From contig URMK01000001.1 of assembly GCA_900548905.1 (NCBI GenBank), forward strand, positions 62,001 through 126,000: DNA of 64,000 nucleotides. The letters are read 5' to 3'. The translations under genes were made by a program, and so were the position numbers. Shown in pieces: positions 27,480-35,697 of this stretch. Every line of letters starts with the position of its first letter. The first letter of the stretch is position 1. This DNA comes from an uncultured Lachnospiraceae bacterium. GTDB taxonomy: Bacteria > Bacillota > Clostridia > Lachnospirales > Lachnospiraceae. The notes below the pieces were generated by a model. The model was not told where the DNA came from, ran no database searches, and saw nothing but the letters and a program-made list of their open reading frames with translations.

Positions 27480-28397
27480 ATGGCAGCAAACAAACAGGTT
27501 TATGAATCCAAACGGGTAAAAATGGGTACCGCCGCTATTGTATTCAATGTGATCGGCTATATTCTGGTGGGACTGGTGGCGCTGGTGTGCTTATTGCCTT
27601 TTATTATGTTGATTTCCGGTTCTTTTTCTTCCGAACAGGCCATCCGGTTTACCGGTTATGGGCTGCTTCCCAAGGAATTTACGCTGGAAGCCTATCGTAT
27701 CGTATTTAAATATCCCCAGAAAATTGCCCGTGCCTACGGCGTATCCATTTCTATTACGCTCATAGGTACGGTCCTGGGACTTTTTATCACCACAATGGCA
27801 GCTTATGTTATCAGCAGGAAAGATTTCAAATACCGTAATGCTATTTCCTTCTTCTTTTATTTTACCACCCTGTTTAACGGCGGAATGGTGAGCACCTATA
27901 TTTTCTATATCCAGTACCTGCACCTGAAGGATAACCTGCTGGCGCTGATCCTGCCGGGGATGGTGAACATCTTTTACCTGCTTATTATGAGAAGCTTTGT
28001 GGCGGCTATCCCCATTGCCCTGGTGGAGTCGGCTAAGATTGACGGGGCAGGAGAGTTCCGCACCTTCATGCAGATAGTGCTGCCTCTTCTCAAATCGGGA
28101 CTGGCAACCATCGGCCTGTTTATGGCGCTGGGCTATTGGAATGACTGGTACAATGCCATGCTTTACCTGAACACGTCGGAAAAATATCCGCTTCAATATA
28201 TGCTCTATGATTTGCTGCAGCAGACACAGGCGCTGGCCCGGATTGCCAGCCAGGCGGGAATACGGGTGGAAAGCCTGCCGTCCAATACCCTGAAGCTGGC
28301 GATGGCTGTGGTAGCCACCGGCCCTATCATCCTGCTGTATCCATTTGTACAGAAATATTTTGTCAAAGGTGTCACAATCGGATCCGTCAAAGGATGA
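27480..28397 (+). CDS. Sugar ABC transporter permease (YtcP type)
   Basis: 305 residues, six helices. The EAA loop reads ESAKIDGAGEFRTFMQIVLPLLK and the C terminus KYFVKGVTIGSVKG. The start follows GGAGGAGGGAA. It pairs with the permease 18 bases upstream; no ATPase gene is present in the operon. Confidence 0.93.
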   Translation: MAANKQVYESKRVKMGTAAIVFNVIGYILVGLVALVCLLPFIMLISGSFSSEQAIRFTGYGLLPKEFTLEAYRIVFKYPQKIARAYGVSISITLIGTVLGLFITTMAAYVISRKDFKYRNAISFFFYFTTLFNGGMVSTYIFYIQYLHLKDNLLALILPGMVNIFYLLIMRSFVAAIPIALVESAKIDGAGEFRTFMQIVLPLLKSGLATIGLFMALGYWNDWYNAMLYLNTSEKYPLQYMLYDLLQQTQALARIASQAGIRVESLPSNTLKLAMAVVATGPIILLYPFVQKYFVKGVTIGSVKG

Positions 28398-28436
28398 GTC
28401 CGGTAAAACGATACACGAAAAAAGGAGGGTCATTTC

Positions 28437-29999
28437 ATGAAAAAAGCTTCTAAATGGATTTCTGTGCTGCTTACAGCAGCAATGGTTGGTACACTGTTCG
28501 CCGGCTGCGGCAGCAGCGGCGGTTCCGGTTCCGGCAGCTCCGGCGGCGGCACCGACAGCACAACGGCGGATACTTCCGCACAGACGGAAGCGCCGGGGAC
28601 CGCAGGGCTGGATACTTCGGAGGAAGTGGAACTGGTGATGTATGTGGTCAGCAATGAACCTGCCAAACAGCAGGAACTGACGGATAACATGAACAAGATA
28701 TTTAAAGAAAAGCTGAACTGTACACTGAAAATTAACTATATCGGCTGGGCGGAATATCCCAATAAATACCCGCTTCTGTTCTCGTCTGGAGAATCCTTTG
28801 ATATGGCCTATGCCGCTACCTGGCTGAATTTTGCGGCCCTGGCACAAAAAGGTGCATTCATGAACCTGGATGAGCTGTGGCCTTCCTATGCACCTGAAAA
28901 TTTTGCGATGCAGTCTGAGACAGCCAAACAGCAGGCGACTATCGACGGCCATTACTACTGTGTTCCCACACTGCTTGCGACCTACTCCGCATACGGTCCC
29001 ATGTACCGTACCGATATCCTGGACGGCGTGGACTGGGACGGAAAAATGGAAACCTTTGAGGATATGGAAGAGTATATGGATCTGGTGAAGGCCAACCGTC
29101 CCGAATTTGAGCCTTATGACGTAAATTCCGCCGGCTCGGAAATGGATGATTTGTTCATGTGGGACAATGGGATGTATTCCATTAAAGGTTCCTCCAATGA
29201 TTTCCTTTTCATAGACCCCATGGAAGACAATCCCAAGCTTTTCACCTATTATGAATACGATAAAACACCGGAATTCCTGGAAATGATGAACCGCTGGAAT
29301 CAGAAGGGCTTCTTCAGCAAATCGGCCCTCTCCGATACCGATACGGAAAAAACGAAGAACGGGAAAGCATCCCTGAAGGTTCACAATGTGGATACCTTCA
29401 CCGGTCTGGTAATTGATAAACCGGAGTACAGCTTTGACTATGCGAACATGGTAAAGGATGTTTCCAATATGGCATTTACCCAGGATGCCATGGTTATTTC
29501 CAATACCTCCAAGCATCCCGAACGGGCATTGGCTCTCTGGGATCTCATCACCACCGACAGGGAAGCCTTTGATGCCTTTTTCTATGGAATCCAGGATGTT
29601 TCCTATGAACTGAACGATAAGGGAGAAGTGAAAACCCTGGATCCCGACAACTACGCAGCCTCCGCAATGTGGGCGGCGCGTACCACCGAACTGAACCGCA
29701 ACGGTATCGGGACACCGGAACGTACGGTGGAACTGAAAAAAGAATGGGACGCCTATATCAAGGACGGCGTGGGAAGCCAGAAATACCGTTCCTTCGTACT
29801 GGATACTTCCTCCATTGAAACGGAGTACGCGGCCTGCCAGAACGTTCATCAGCAGTATTGGTGGCCTCTGGAGCTGGGCTATACGGATCCGGTAAGCGGA
29901 CTGAAGGAGTACCAGGAAAAGATGGAAGCAGCCGGCATAGAAAAGGTACGTGAGGTTCTGCAGCAGCAGTTGGATGCCTACGTGGCAGGACTCGGCTAA
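28437..29999 (+). CDS. Extracellular sugar-binding lipoprotein with DUF3502-type C terminus
   Basis: 520 residues. The signal peptide ends at the lipobox FAGC (Cys22), followed by a Gly/Ser-rich flexible linker and a Thr/Glu stretch. The mature domain is a type 1 binding protein, and its last 140 residues fit the DUF3502 extension seen in LplA-like proteins (WDLITTDREAFD onward). It supplies the two permeases just upstream. A terminator separates it from the GH30 gene, which still lies on the same strand. Confidence 0.93.
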   Translation: MKKASKWISVLLTAAMVGTLFAGCGSSGGSGSGSSGGGTDSTTADTSAQTEAPGTAGLDTSEEVELVMYVVSNEPAKQQELTDNMNKIFKEKLNCTLKINYIGWAEYPNKYPLLFSSGESFDMAYAATWLNFAALAQKGAFMNLDELWPSYAPENFAMQSETAKQQATIDGHYYCVPTLLATYSAYGPMYRTDILDGVDWDGKMETFEDMEEYMDLVKANRPEFEPYDVNSAGSEMDDLFMWDNGMYSIKGSSNDFLFIDPMEDNPKLFTYYEYDKTPEFLEMMNRWNQKGFFSKSALSDTDTEKTKNGKASLKVHNVDTFTGLVIDKPEYSFDYANMVKDVSNMAFTQDAMVISNTSKHPERALALWDLITTDREAFDAFFYGIQDVSYELNDKGEVKTLDPDNYAASAMWAARTTELNRNGIGTPERTVELKKEWDAYIKDGVGSQKYRSFVLDTSSIETEYAACQNVHQQYWWPLELGYTDPVSGLKEYQEKMEAAGIEKVREVLQQQLDAYVAGLG

Positions 30000-30009
30000 T
30001 AAGAAAACA

Positions 30010-30038
30010 GGCGGCGGAGATGCTTTTCCGCCGCCCTT
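30010..30038 (+). terminator. Weak terminator after the binding protein gene
   Basis: GGCGGCGGA pairs with TCCGCCGCC; only CTTT follows, so read-through into the GH30 gene is likely. Confidence 0.55.
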
Positions 30039-30114
30039 TCCGGACAGAAGCGAAGGGGAGTAAGGCATTTCCCGAATAAGGGGGTTCCGGCCGCAGCCGG
30101 AGAAAAGGGGTATC

Positions 30115-31566
30115 ATGGAACATACAATCAAAGTATATCTGACAGCTATGGAAAACGATGTGCGGCTCCGGGAACAGGAGAGCCTGCAATGGAAAGCGGA
30201 TATGCCCGGCAATGACGGGAATGAAGGGCATGTACTGAACGTATATGATCAGGTGGAATACCAGGAAATCATGGGTTTTGGAGGAGCCTTTACACAGGCA
30301 TCGGCTGTGAATTTCTTCTCCCTGACCGACGGACAGAGGCGGGAGGTTCTGGATGCATATTTTGATAAAGAGAAGGGCCTTGGCTATAATTTCTGCCGGC
30401 TCACCATCAACAGCTGTGATTTTTCCACAGAAATCTATTCCTATGACGACACGCCGGAAGACTATGAACTGAAGGATTTTTCCATTGAAAGGGATAAGGA
30501 GGACGTGATCCCCATGGTGCTGGCGGCGAAGGGGAAAGCGCCGGATCTGAGGCTGTTTGCATCGCCCTGGAGCCCGCCCGCCTGGATGAAAACCAACGGA
30601 AGGATGGATAAGGGCGGTTTTCTGAGGAAGGAATGCCGGGAAGCCTGGGCCGCATATACCGCGCGCTACCTGCAGGCTTATGAAGAGGAAGGCATTCCTA
30701 TATGGGGTGTCACCGTACAGAATGAAGCTAAGGCGGAGCAGGGCTGGGAATCCTGCCATTATGAAGCCGGGGAGGAAAGGGATTTTGTTACAGGCTATCT
30801 GAAGCCGGCCTATGAAAAGGCGGGGCTGGGGGAAAAGAAAATCTTTTTCTGGGATCACAACAAAGAGCGTGTGGTGGACCGCAGCCTGGAAACTCTCTGC
30901 AATGACCGGGCCAGGGCCGCCTTTGACGGCATTGCCGTACATTGGTATTCCGGCGATCATTTCGGCGCCCTGGATGTGACGCACCGCCTGTTTCCGGAGA
31001 AGCTGCTGATCGCTTCGGAACAGTGTAAAGGCAGGGAAAAACTCCCCTGGGAATCCGGGGAAGCATATGCCCACGACATCATAGGGGATTTGAATAACTG
31101 GGTGGGCGCCTGGACGGACTGGAACATGCTTCTGGATGAAAGCGGAGGCCCGGATCACTGGCTGGAGGAACAGCTTGGATGGGAGAGCATCACAGCGAAG
31201 CGGAAGGAACGGGGACTGGAAATTAACTGGAAGGATTCCCGGTTCCGGGAACTGATGCAGGAAGAAGGGATATGGTTCGGAGAATCGCCGGTGCTGTGTG
31301 ATCACGAAGAGAAGAGCATCCATTATGCGTCTTCCTATTATTATATCGGTCATTTCAGCCGTTTTATCCAAAGAGGCGCCAGGAGAATCGGAAGCTCTGT
31401 TTATACACCGGGGCTGGAGGTATGTGCTTTCCGCAACCCGGACGGCAGCAGGGCCGTGGTGGCCATGAATCCCTGTGGCGAAGAAAAGAAAACGGTGCTG
31501 CGTTTCCATGAGGAAATTGCGGAATATACCATCCCTGCCCATAGTATTGTCACCTTTGTATTCTGA
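30115..31566 (+). CDS. Glycoside hydrolase family 30 (beta-glucosidase/glucosylceramidase-like)
   Basis: 483 residues with a barrel plus a side beta-domain. The acid/base Glu is in TVQNEAKA (near 204), the nucleophile Glu in LIASEQCKG (near 302). IMGFGGAFTQASAVNF and LFASPWSPPAWMKTNG are family signatures. It hydrolyses beta-linked sugars with retention. There is no signal peptide, so it acts on imported substrate. With GH5 downstream and the transporter upstream it suggests use of a beta-glucan or beta-glucoside. The subfamily cannot be fixed by eye. Confidence 0.93.
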   Translation: MEHTIKVYLTAMENDVRLREQESLQWKADMPGNDGNEGHVLNVYDQVEYQEIMGFGGAFTQASAVNFFSLTDGQRREVLDAYFDKEKGLGYNFCRLTINSCDFSTEIYSYDDTPEDYELKDFSIERDKEDVIPMVLAAKGKAPDLRLFASPWSPPAWMKTNGRMDKGGFLRKECREAWAAYTARYLQAYEEEGIPIWGVTVQNEAKAEQGWESCHYEAGEERDFVTGYLKPAYEKAGLGEKKIFFWDHNKERVVDRSLETLCNDRARAAFDGIAVHWYSGDHFGALDVTHRLFPEKLLIASEQCKGREKLPWESGEAYAHDIIGDLNNWVGAWTDWNMLLDESGGPDHWLEEQLGWESITAKRKERGLEINWKDSRFRELMQEEGIWFGESPVLCDHEEKSIHYASSYYYIGHFSRFIQRGARRIGSSVYTPGLEVCAFRNPDGSRAVVAMNPCGEEKKTVLRFHEEIAEYTIPAHSIVTFVF

Positions 31567-31583
31567 AACGGGAGGAACGCGGA

Positions 31584-32693
31584 ATGGATAAAATCAGAGG
31601 AGTGAACCTGGGAAACTGGCTGGTGCTTGAAAAGTGGATGCATCCGGCATTATTTGAAGGAACGTCCGCGGAGGATGAGGATGAGCTGTGCAGACAGCTT
31701 CCCCGGGAAGAACTGGTAAAACGGCTTACCGCACACAGGGATGCCTACATTACGAAGGAGGACTTTTCCTATCTTAGCAGCAAAGGGATTAACACGGTTC
31801 GGATCCCGGTCCCGCACTTCCTATTCGGGGATGATCCGGCTTATTGCGAGCCTTATGTCCCCTGTGTGGAATATCTGGACAGAGCTTTTGCGTGGGCGGA
31901 AGAAACGGGACTTTCCGTTTTGATCGATGTACATACCGCACCGGAAAGCCAGAATGGTTTTGACAACGGCGGTATCTGCGGCGTCTGTAAATGGGCACAG
32001 AAGCCAGAACGGGTGGAGCGGCTCCTCCGGGTGCTGGAAAAGCTGGCGCTGCGTTATGGCCGGCATCCGTCCCTGTGGGGAATCCAGCTGCTCAATGAGC
32101 CGGTTTCCGAACCTCTGTGGCAGATGGTCCGGTACAAATACCTTCCCCATAACCCGGAGAGGGCGGCAGGTTCTTCCTTTGTCCCGCTGGATGTATTATA
32201 TGATTTTTATACGAGAGGATATCATATGCTGCGCAGCATCCTGCCGGAGGATAAAAAGATTGTGTTCCATGACGGCTTCCGGTTTGAAGCCTGGGAACCC
32301 TTTTTCCGAAAGGCTGGTTTTACAAATGTGGTGCTGGATGCACACTGGTACCTGGGGATGGGGCTTCCCGGCGAAGATACTTCAGAGCTGGACTACATGC
32401 GGGCTATCCTGAAGGAACATGTGAAAAAGCTGAAAGCCATGGAAAAGACCGTTCCCGTCATTGTGGGGGAATGGTGTCTTTCCCACAATCTGCAGCCGGA
32501 TAAGGATTATACAAAGCTGGAAAAGCAGCTTTCCTATAAACTGGTGGGAGACGCCCAGCTCATGGCCTGGGAGGCCTGCAGCGGCTATTTCTTCTGGAGC
32601 TATAAGCTGGTTTCCGAACCGGAGGGCTGGGACTTCCGGAAATGCGTGGAAAAGGGCTGGCTGCCGGGAAACCTGGAAAACGGAAGGGATTGA
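31584..32693 (+). CDS. Glycoside hydrolase family 5 (exo-beta-1,3-glucanase-like)
   Basis: 369 residues, a TIM barrel beginning IRGVNLGNWLVLEKWM, as in the fungal-type exo-1,3-glucanase subgroup. The acid/base Glu is in LLNEPVSEP (near 172), the nucleophile Glu in VGEWCLSH (near 296). His residues in DVHTAPESQNGFDNGG and LDAHWY complete the site. No secretion signal. It lies 17 bases behind GH30 with GGGAGGAA at the start, so the two should be cotranslated and work on the same glycan. Confidence 0.92.
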   Translation: MDKIRGVNLGNWLVLEKWMHPALFEGTSAEDEDELCRQLPREELVKRLTAHRDAYITKEDFSYLSSKGINTVRIPVPHFLFGDDPAYCEPYVPCVEYLDRAFAWAEETGLSVLIDVHTAPESQNGFDNGGICGVCKWAQKPERVERLLRVLEKLALRYGRHPSLWGIQLLNEPVSEPLWQMVRYKYLPHNPERAAGSSFVPLDVLYDFYTRGYHMLRSILPEDKKIVFHDGFRFEAWEPFFRKAGFTNVVLDAHWYLGMGLPGEDTSELDYMRAILKEHVKKLKAMEKTVPVIVGEWCLSHNLQPDKDYTKLEKQLSYKLVGDAQLMAWEACSGYFFWSYKLVSEPEGWDFRKCVEKGWLPGNLENGRD

Positions 32694-32719
32694 CAAAGGA
32701 AAAAGATTCATTATATAAT
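32690..32719 (+). promoter_or_regulatory. Promoter of the MATE gene
   Basis: TTGACA at 32690-32695, 18 bases, TATAAT at 32714-32719, both perfect hexamers. It overlaps the stop codon of the GH5 gene. Confidence 0.85.
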
Positions 32720-32760
32720 AACATCGTTCATCGGAGGTGGACCATTCGCTGAAAAATGGG

Positions 32761-32808
32761 AACCGGATAAGATGCTGGCCAAGATGCTTGCTTCTTGTCC
32801 GGTTTTTT
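32761..32808 (+). promoter_or_regulatory. Attenuator-like terminator in the MATE leader
   Basis: AACCGGATAAGA pairs with TCTTGTCCGGTT over 12 bp (one G-T), with a 20-base loop and six T (32803-32808). It stands about 35 bases after the predicted transcript start and 77 before the MATE ATG. A GGAGGTGG run at 32733-32740 precedes it, which could load ribosomes on a short leader frame. Confidence 0.7.
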
Positions 32809-32884
32809 GTGTGGGACGGGGGAAGGCAGGGCCTGCTCCCGGGAAAACTCCGGTGGGAATCTGCAAAAGATAGGGGAAATCAAA

Positions 32885-34237
32885 ATGAAAGAAACTCAAA
32901 ATTTTACAAAGGGGAATATCCTTTTATCTCTTGTCCGGTTTGCGCTGCCTGTGCTGGCGGCGTTGTTCCTTCAGACGATGTATGGGGCTGTGGATATGCT
33001 TGTGGTGGGGCAGTTTGCCACGGCGGCGGATGTGTCTGCGGTATCCACGGGCAGCTGGCTGATGCAGCTGATCACATCCTTTGTGGTGGGGATCGCCATG
33101 GGGACTACGGTCCTTCTCGGAAGGAAGCTGGGAGAGGGAAAGCCGGAGGAGGCAGGAAAAATCATCGGGGCAAGTGTGGTCCTGTTTGCGGTTATCGGTG
33201 TTGTGATCACGGTTCTGATGGAGCTGTGCGCGGTGCCGGTTGCCCGGATTATGCAGACGCCTGCGGAAGCGTTTGATGCGACCGTGATTTATGTGCGGAT
33301 TTGTTCGGCGGGTTCCGTTTTCATTGTGGCTTATAATGTGCTCGGGAGTATTTTCCGTGGGATCGGGGATTCCCGGATGCCGCTGATAACGGTGGCGATT
33401 GCCTGTGTGTTTAATATCGCAGGGGATTTCCTGCTGGTGGGGGTATTCGGTATGGCGACGGCAGGAGCCGCCATTGCCACGGTATGCGCCCAGGCCCTGA
33501 GCGTCATAATATCCGTCCTGATTATACGGAGGCAGAAGCTTCCTTTCACATTCGGCAGGAAGGATATTGCATTTGATAAAAAAAGAATGGGGCATGTATT
33601 CCGTCTGGGGCTGCCCATAGCGTTCCAGGATCTGCTCGTAAGCATTTCCTTCCTTGCCATTACGGCGATTGTGAATTCCCTGGGCGTGATCCCATCCGCC
33701 GGGGTAGGTGTTGCGGAAAAACTGTGCGGCTTTATCATGCTGGTGCCTTCGGCCTTTAACCAGTCTATGTCCGCCTTTGTGGCGCAGAATATGGGGGCGG
33801 GTAAAGCGGAGCGGGCCAAAAAGGCGCTGCTGGCCGGAGTGGGGCTTTCTCTGGGGGTAGGCGTGTTCATGGCCTGGCTGTCCTTTTTCCACGGTGACCT
33901 GCTGGCGGGGCTTTTTGCCAGGGATACGGCGGTTATCGGTGCGGCGGCGGAGTATCTGAAGGCGTATGCCATTGACTGTCTGCTGGTATCCGTTATGTTC
34001 TGTATGATAGGATATTTCAATGGTTGCCAGAAAACGATGTTTGTAATGGTCCAGGGAATCGTGGGGGCATTCTGTGTCAGAATCCCCGTGTCCCTTTTCA
34101 TGAGCCGGCTGGAGCCGGTATCCCTGTTTAAGGTAGGGCTGGCAACCCCTTGTTCCTCTATTGTACAGATAGTTCTGTGCCTGGGATATTTTGTGCTTCT
34201 GTCCAGGAAGAGGACTCTTGCGGAACCAGAGAAATAA
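32885..34237 (+). CDS. MATE family efflux transporter
   Basis: 450 residues, twelve membrane segments in two related halves (FALPVLAALFLQTMYGAVDMLVVGQ; LGLPIAFQDLLVSISFLAITAIVNSLG). It exports cationic or toxic compounds in exchange for Na+ or H+. The ATG at 32885 has AGGGGAAA upstream. It has its own strong promoter and an attenuator-like leader, suggesting induction by a ligand or antibiotic. The last 80 bases overlap the convergent gene at 34158-34832. Confidence 0.93.
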   Translation: MKETQNFTKGNILLSLVRFALPVLAALFLQTMYGAVDMLVVGQFATAADVSAVSTGSWLMQLITSFVVGIAMGTTVLLGRKLGEGKPEEAGKIIGASVVLFAVIGVVITVLMELCAVPVARIMQTPAEAFDATVIYVRICSAGSVFIVAYNVLGSIFRGIGDSRMPLITVAIACVFNIAGDFLLVGVFGMATAGAAIATVCAQALSVIISVLIIRRQKLPFTFGRKDIAFDKKRMGHVFRLGLPIAFQDLLVSISFLAITAIVNSLGVIPSAGVGVAEKLCGFIMLVPSAFNQSMSAFVAQNMGAGKAERAKKALLAGVGLSLGVGVFMAWLSFFHGDLLAGLFARDTAVIGAAAEYLKAYAIDCLLVSVMFCMIGYFNGCQKTMFVMVQGIVGAFCVRIPVSLFMSRLEPVSLFKVGLATPCSSIVQIVLCLGYFVLLSRKRTLAEPEK

Positions 34238-34832
34238 GACCGAGGCGGCATTCGACAGATGCGGCCTTTGAGACGGGGGTCAGTTGGATATCCACAAAGG
34301 AAGCAGCGTCACAGACGGCATTGCAGGCATACAGGCTGCCTTTGCCGTCTGTTTTTAATACCATATCACCCTCATAATTGGAATAGTCGAAAACAGTTAC
34401 CGTCCGTTGGGCCGTATCAAAATAGCCGATTTGGGAACGGTGCATACCGGAGCCCCAGGAAAACGTGAAATATACCTCTTCCCTGCCGTCCCGGTTCATA
34501 TCGGCGAGAGCAAAGGAGGTGACCCCGAAACCGCCGAACCACGTCCCAAGAGGGTATACGGCATCCTCATACAGGAGAAAAGAAGCACAGGAGGAATCAT
34601 ATTTATAGACGGCGATGCCGTATTCCTCAGACAGTGCCGCCGGGGTTACCTTATAACAGGTTTCCTGTCCATAACCTGCAGCAGACGACCTGTGCAGCGC
34701 GGAAAAAGCTTCCGCCCCTTCTGTGGAAGGGGTTAGCCCGAAGGTTTTAACGACGGGACGGGGTTCCTGTCTCCAGCCGGTGATAAACAGCAGGAGAAGA
34801 AGGAATAAGAGAGAAAAAATCCGTTTTTTCAT
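34158..34832 (-). CDS. Secreted protein of unknown function with an FG-GAP-like repeat
   Basis: 224 residues. The N terminus is a signal peptide or anchor (MKKRIFSLLFLLLLLFITG) without a lipobox Cys. The mature part has one ALADMNRDGREEVYFTFSWGSGMH motif, like the calcium-binding loops of FG-GAP/VCBS repeats. The ATG at 34832 is supported by AAAGGAGG. It is divergent from the TetR gene, and its 3' end runs 80 bases into the MATE gene on the other strand. I cannot assign a function. Confidence 0.7.
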   Translation of the reverse strand: MKKRIFSLLFLLLLLFITGWRQEPRPVVKTFGLTPSTEGAEAFSALHRSSAAGYGQETCYKVTPAALSEEYGIAVYKYDSSCASFLLYEDAVYPLGTWFGGFGVTSFALADMNRDGREEVYFTFSWGSGMHRSQIGYFDTAQRTVTVFDYSNYEGDMVLKTDGKGSLYACNAVCDAASFVDIQLTPVSKAASVECRLGLISLVPQESSSWTEAQNIPGTELSVQ

Positions 34833-34880
34833 GACAGGCCTCCTTTTTATGCGGCATAGCTGTGTAACTCGTATATTCCA

Positions 34881-34909
34881 AGTATACGGTGCCGGACCCG
34901 TCCGCGCAA
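34881..34909 (-). promoter_or_regulatory. Candidate promoter of the secreted-protein gene
   Basis: Reading the minus strand: TTGCGC (34909-34904), 17 bases, TATACT (34886-34881). Confidence 0.5.
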
Positions 34910-34937
34910 GCCCCGTAAGTGTGGCAGACTTCCGCCC

Positions 34938-34982
34938 TTGACAGAGAAGGGATATGGGAATAGAATGAGAGCAAGTACTTGC
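34938..34982 (+). promoter_or_regulatory. TetR gene promoter with palindromic operator
   Basis: TTGACA at 34938-34943, 17 bases, TAGAAT at 34961-34966. Directly after it, at the likely transcription start, stands the perfect palindrome GCAAGTACTTGC (34971-34982). The same 12 bases recur at 35653-35664 before ilvB. This fits autorepression. Confidence 0.8.
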
Positions 34983-34996
34983 ATGGAGGTGGCGGC

Positions 34997-35572
34997 ATGG
35001 ATGAGACAAGCCAGAAAATTATTGACGCAGCGATGACTCTGGTCCGTGATCAGGGATATGTGGCTACGACCACAAAGGATATAGCCCGGACGGCCGGTGT
35101 GAATGAATGTACTTTATTCCGGAAATTCGAAAACAAGAAGGATATTGTGATGCAGGGGATCACCCAGGAGAAATGGCGTGCCAATGTAACGCCGGAGATA
35201 TTCCGGGAGGTGCGGTGGGAGCTGCGGGCGGATTTGGAGATGTTCCTGACTGCATATATGGAAAGAATAACGCCGGATTTTGTGCGGCTGTCCATCGGAT
35301 TGCGGGCGCCGCAGCTATATGGGGATACCGCGCCGCTGATCATGCAGATCCCGCAGGCGTTTCTGGCTTCGCTTACGGAATATCTGGAAGAGATGGGGAA
35401 AAGGGGGAAAATAGCCCCTGCCGATTTTGAGAGCATGGCTATGGTTATTTTTTCCTCCACCTTTGGTTTCACCTTTTTAAAGGCTTCTTTTGATCAGAAA
35501 CTCACAAAACTGGAGCAAAAGGAGTATATCAAAAAGAGTGTGGATCTGTTTATCAGGGGGATTTCCGTATAA
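34997..35572 (+). CDS. TetR-family transcriptional regulator
   Basis: 191 residues. The HTH is at about 25-45 (TTKDIARTAGVNECTLFRKFENKKDI), and the rest is an all-helical ligand domain. The ATG at 34997 follows GGAGGTGG; a TTG at 34979 lies inside the operator and is unlikely. The identical palindrome at its own promoter and upstream of ilvB makes this protein the probable repressor of both. The inducer is unknown; a branched-chain amino acid intermediate or an acetolactate-related compound is a guess from context. Confidence 0.92.
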   Translation: MDETSQKIIDAAMTLVRDQGYVATTTKDIARTAGVNECTLFRKFENKKDIVMQGITQEKWRANVTPEIFREVRWELRADLEMFLTAYMERITPDFVRLSIGLRAPQLYGDTAPLIMQIPQAFLASLTEYLEEMGKRGKIAPADFESMAMVIFSSTFGFTFLKASFDQKLTKLEQKEYIKKSVDLFIRGISV

Positions 35573-35610
35573 ACGGAAGTCCCTGGCCGGTCTGAATAGG
35601 GTATGAAAAA

Positions 35611-35632
35611 TGGTACTGCGAAAACAGTACCA
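35611..35632. promoter_or_regulatory. Perfect 8-bp inverted repeat after tetR
   Basis: TGGTACTG / CAGTACCA with a CGAAAA loop. A-runs flank it on the plus strand on both sides. Read on the minus strand it is followed by TTTTT. It may be a hairpin terminator or a second regulator site. Confidence 0.5.
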
Positions 35633-35650
35633 AAAAAATCCTAAATAAGC

Positions 35651-35666
35651 ATGCAAGTACTTGCAT
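35651..35666 (+). promoter_or_regulatory. Palindromic operator upstream of ilvB
   Basis: ATGCAAGTACTTGCAT, a perfect 16-base palindrome sharing its 12-base core with the tetR operator. It lies 32 bases before the ilvB start. A well-spaced promoter is not obvious around it. Confidence 0.75.
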
Positions 35667-35697
35667 TACTATATCTGGAATAAGGAGGAATGACAGG

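Noticed and set aside
27591..30212. 873-codon minus-strand frame across a permease and binding-protein gene
   Set aside because: Spans three real plus-strand genes and their junctions; no start signal and a composition typical of antisense.
32737..33276. Plus-strand frame overlapping the MATE start
   Set aside because: After the leader it runs out of phase through the MATE gene. Only its first codons, in the attenuator, might be used as a leader peptide, and the GTG lies inside the ribosome site.
35573..35697. T-box or leader-peptide attenuator before ilvB
   Set aside because: No T-box core sequence, specifier stem or run of branched-chain codons is present in the short interval.
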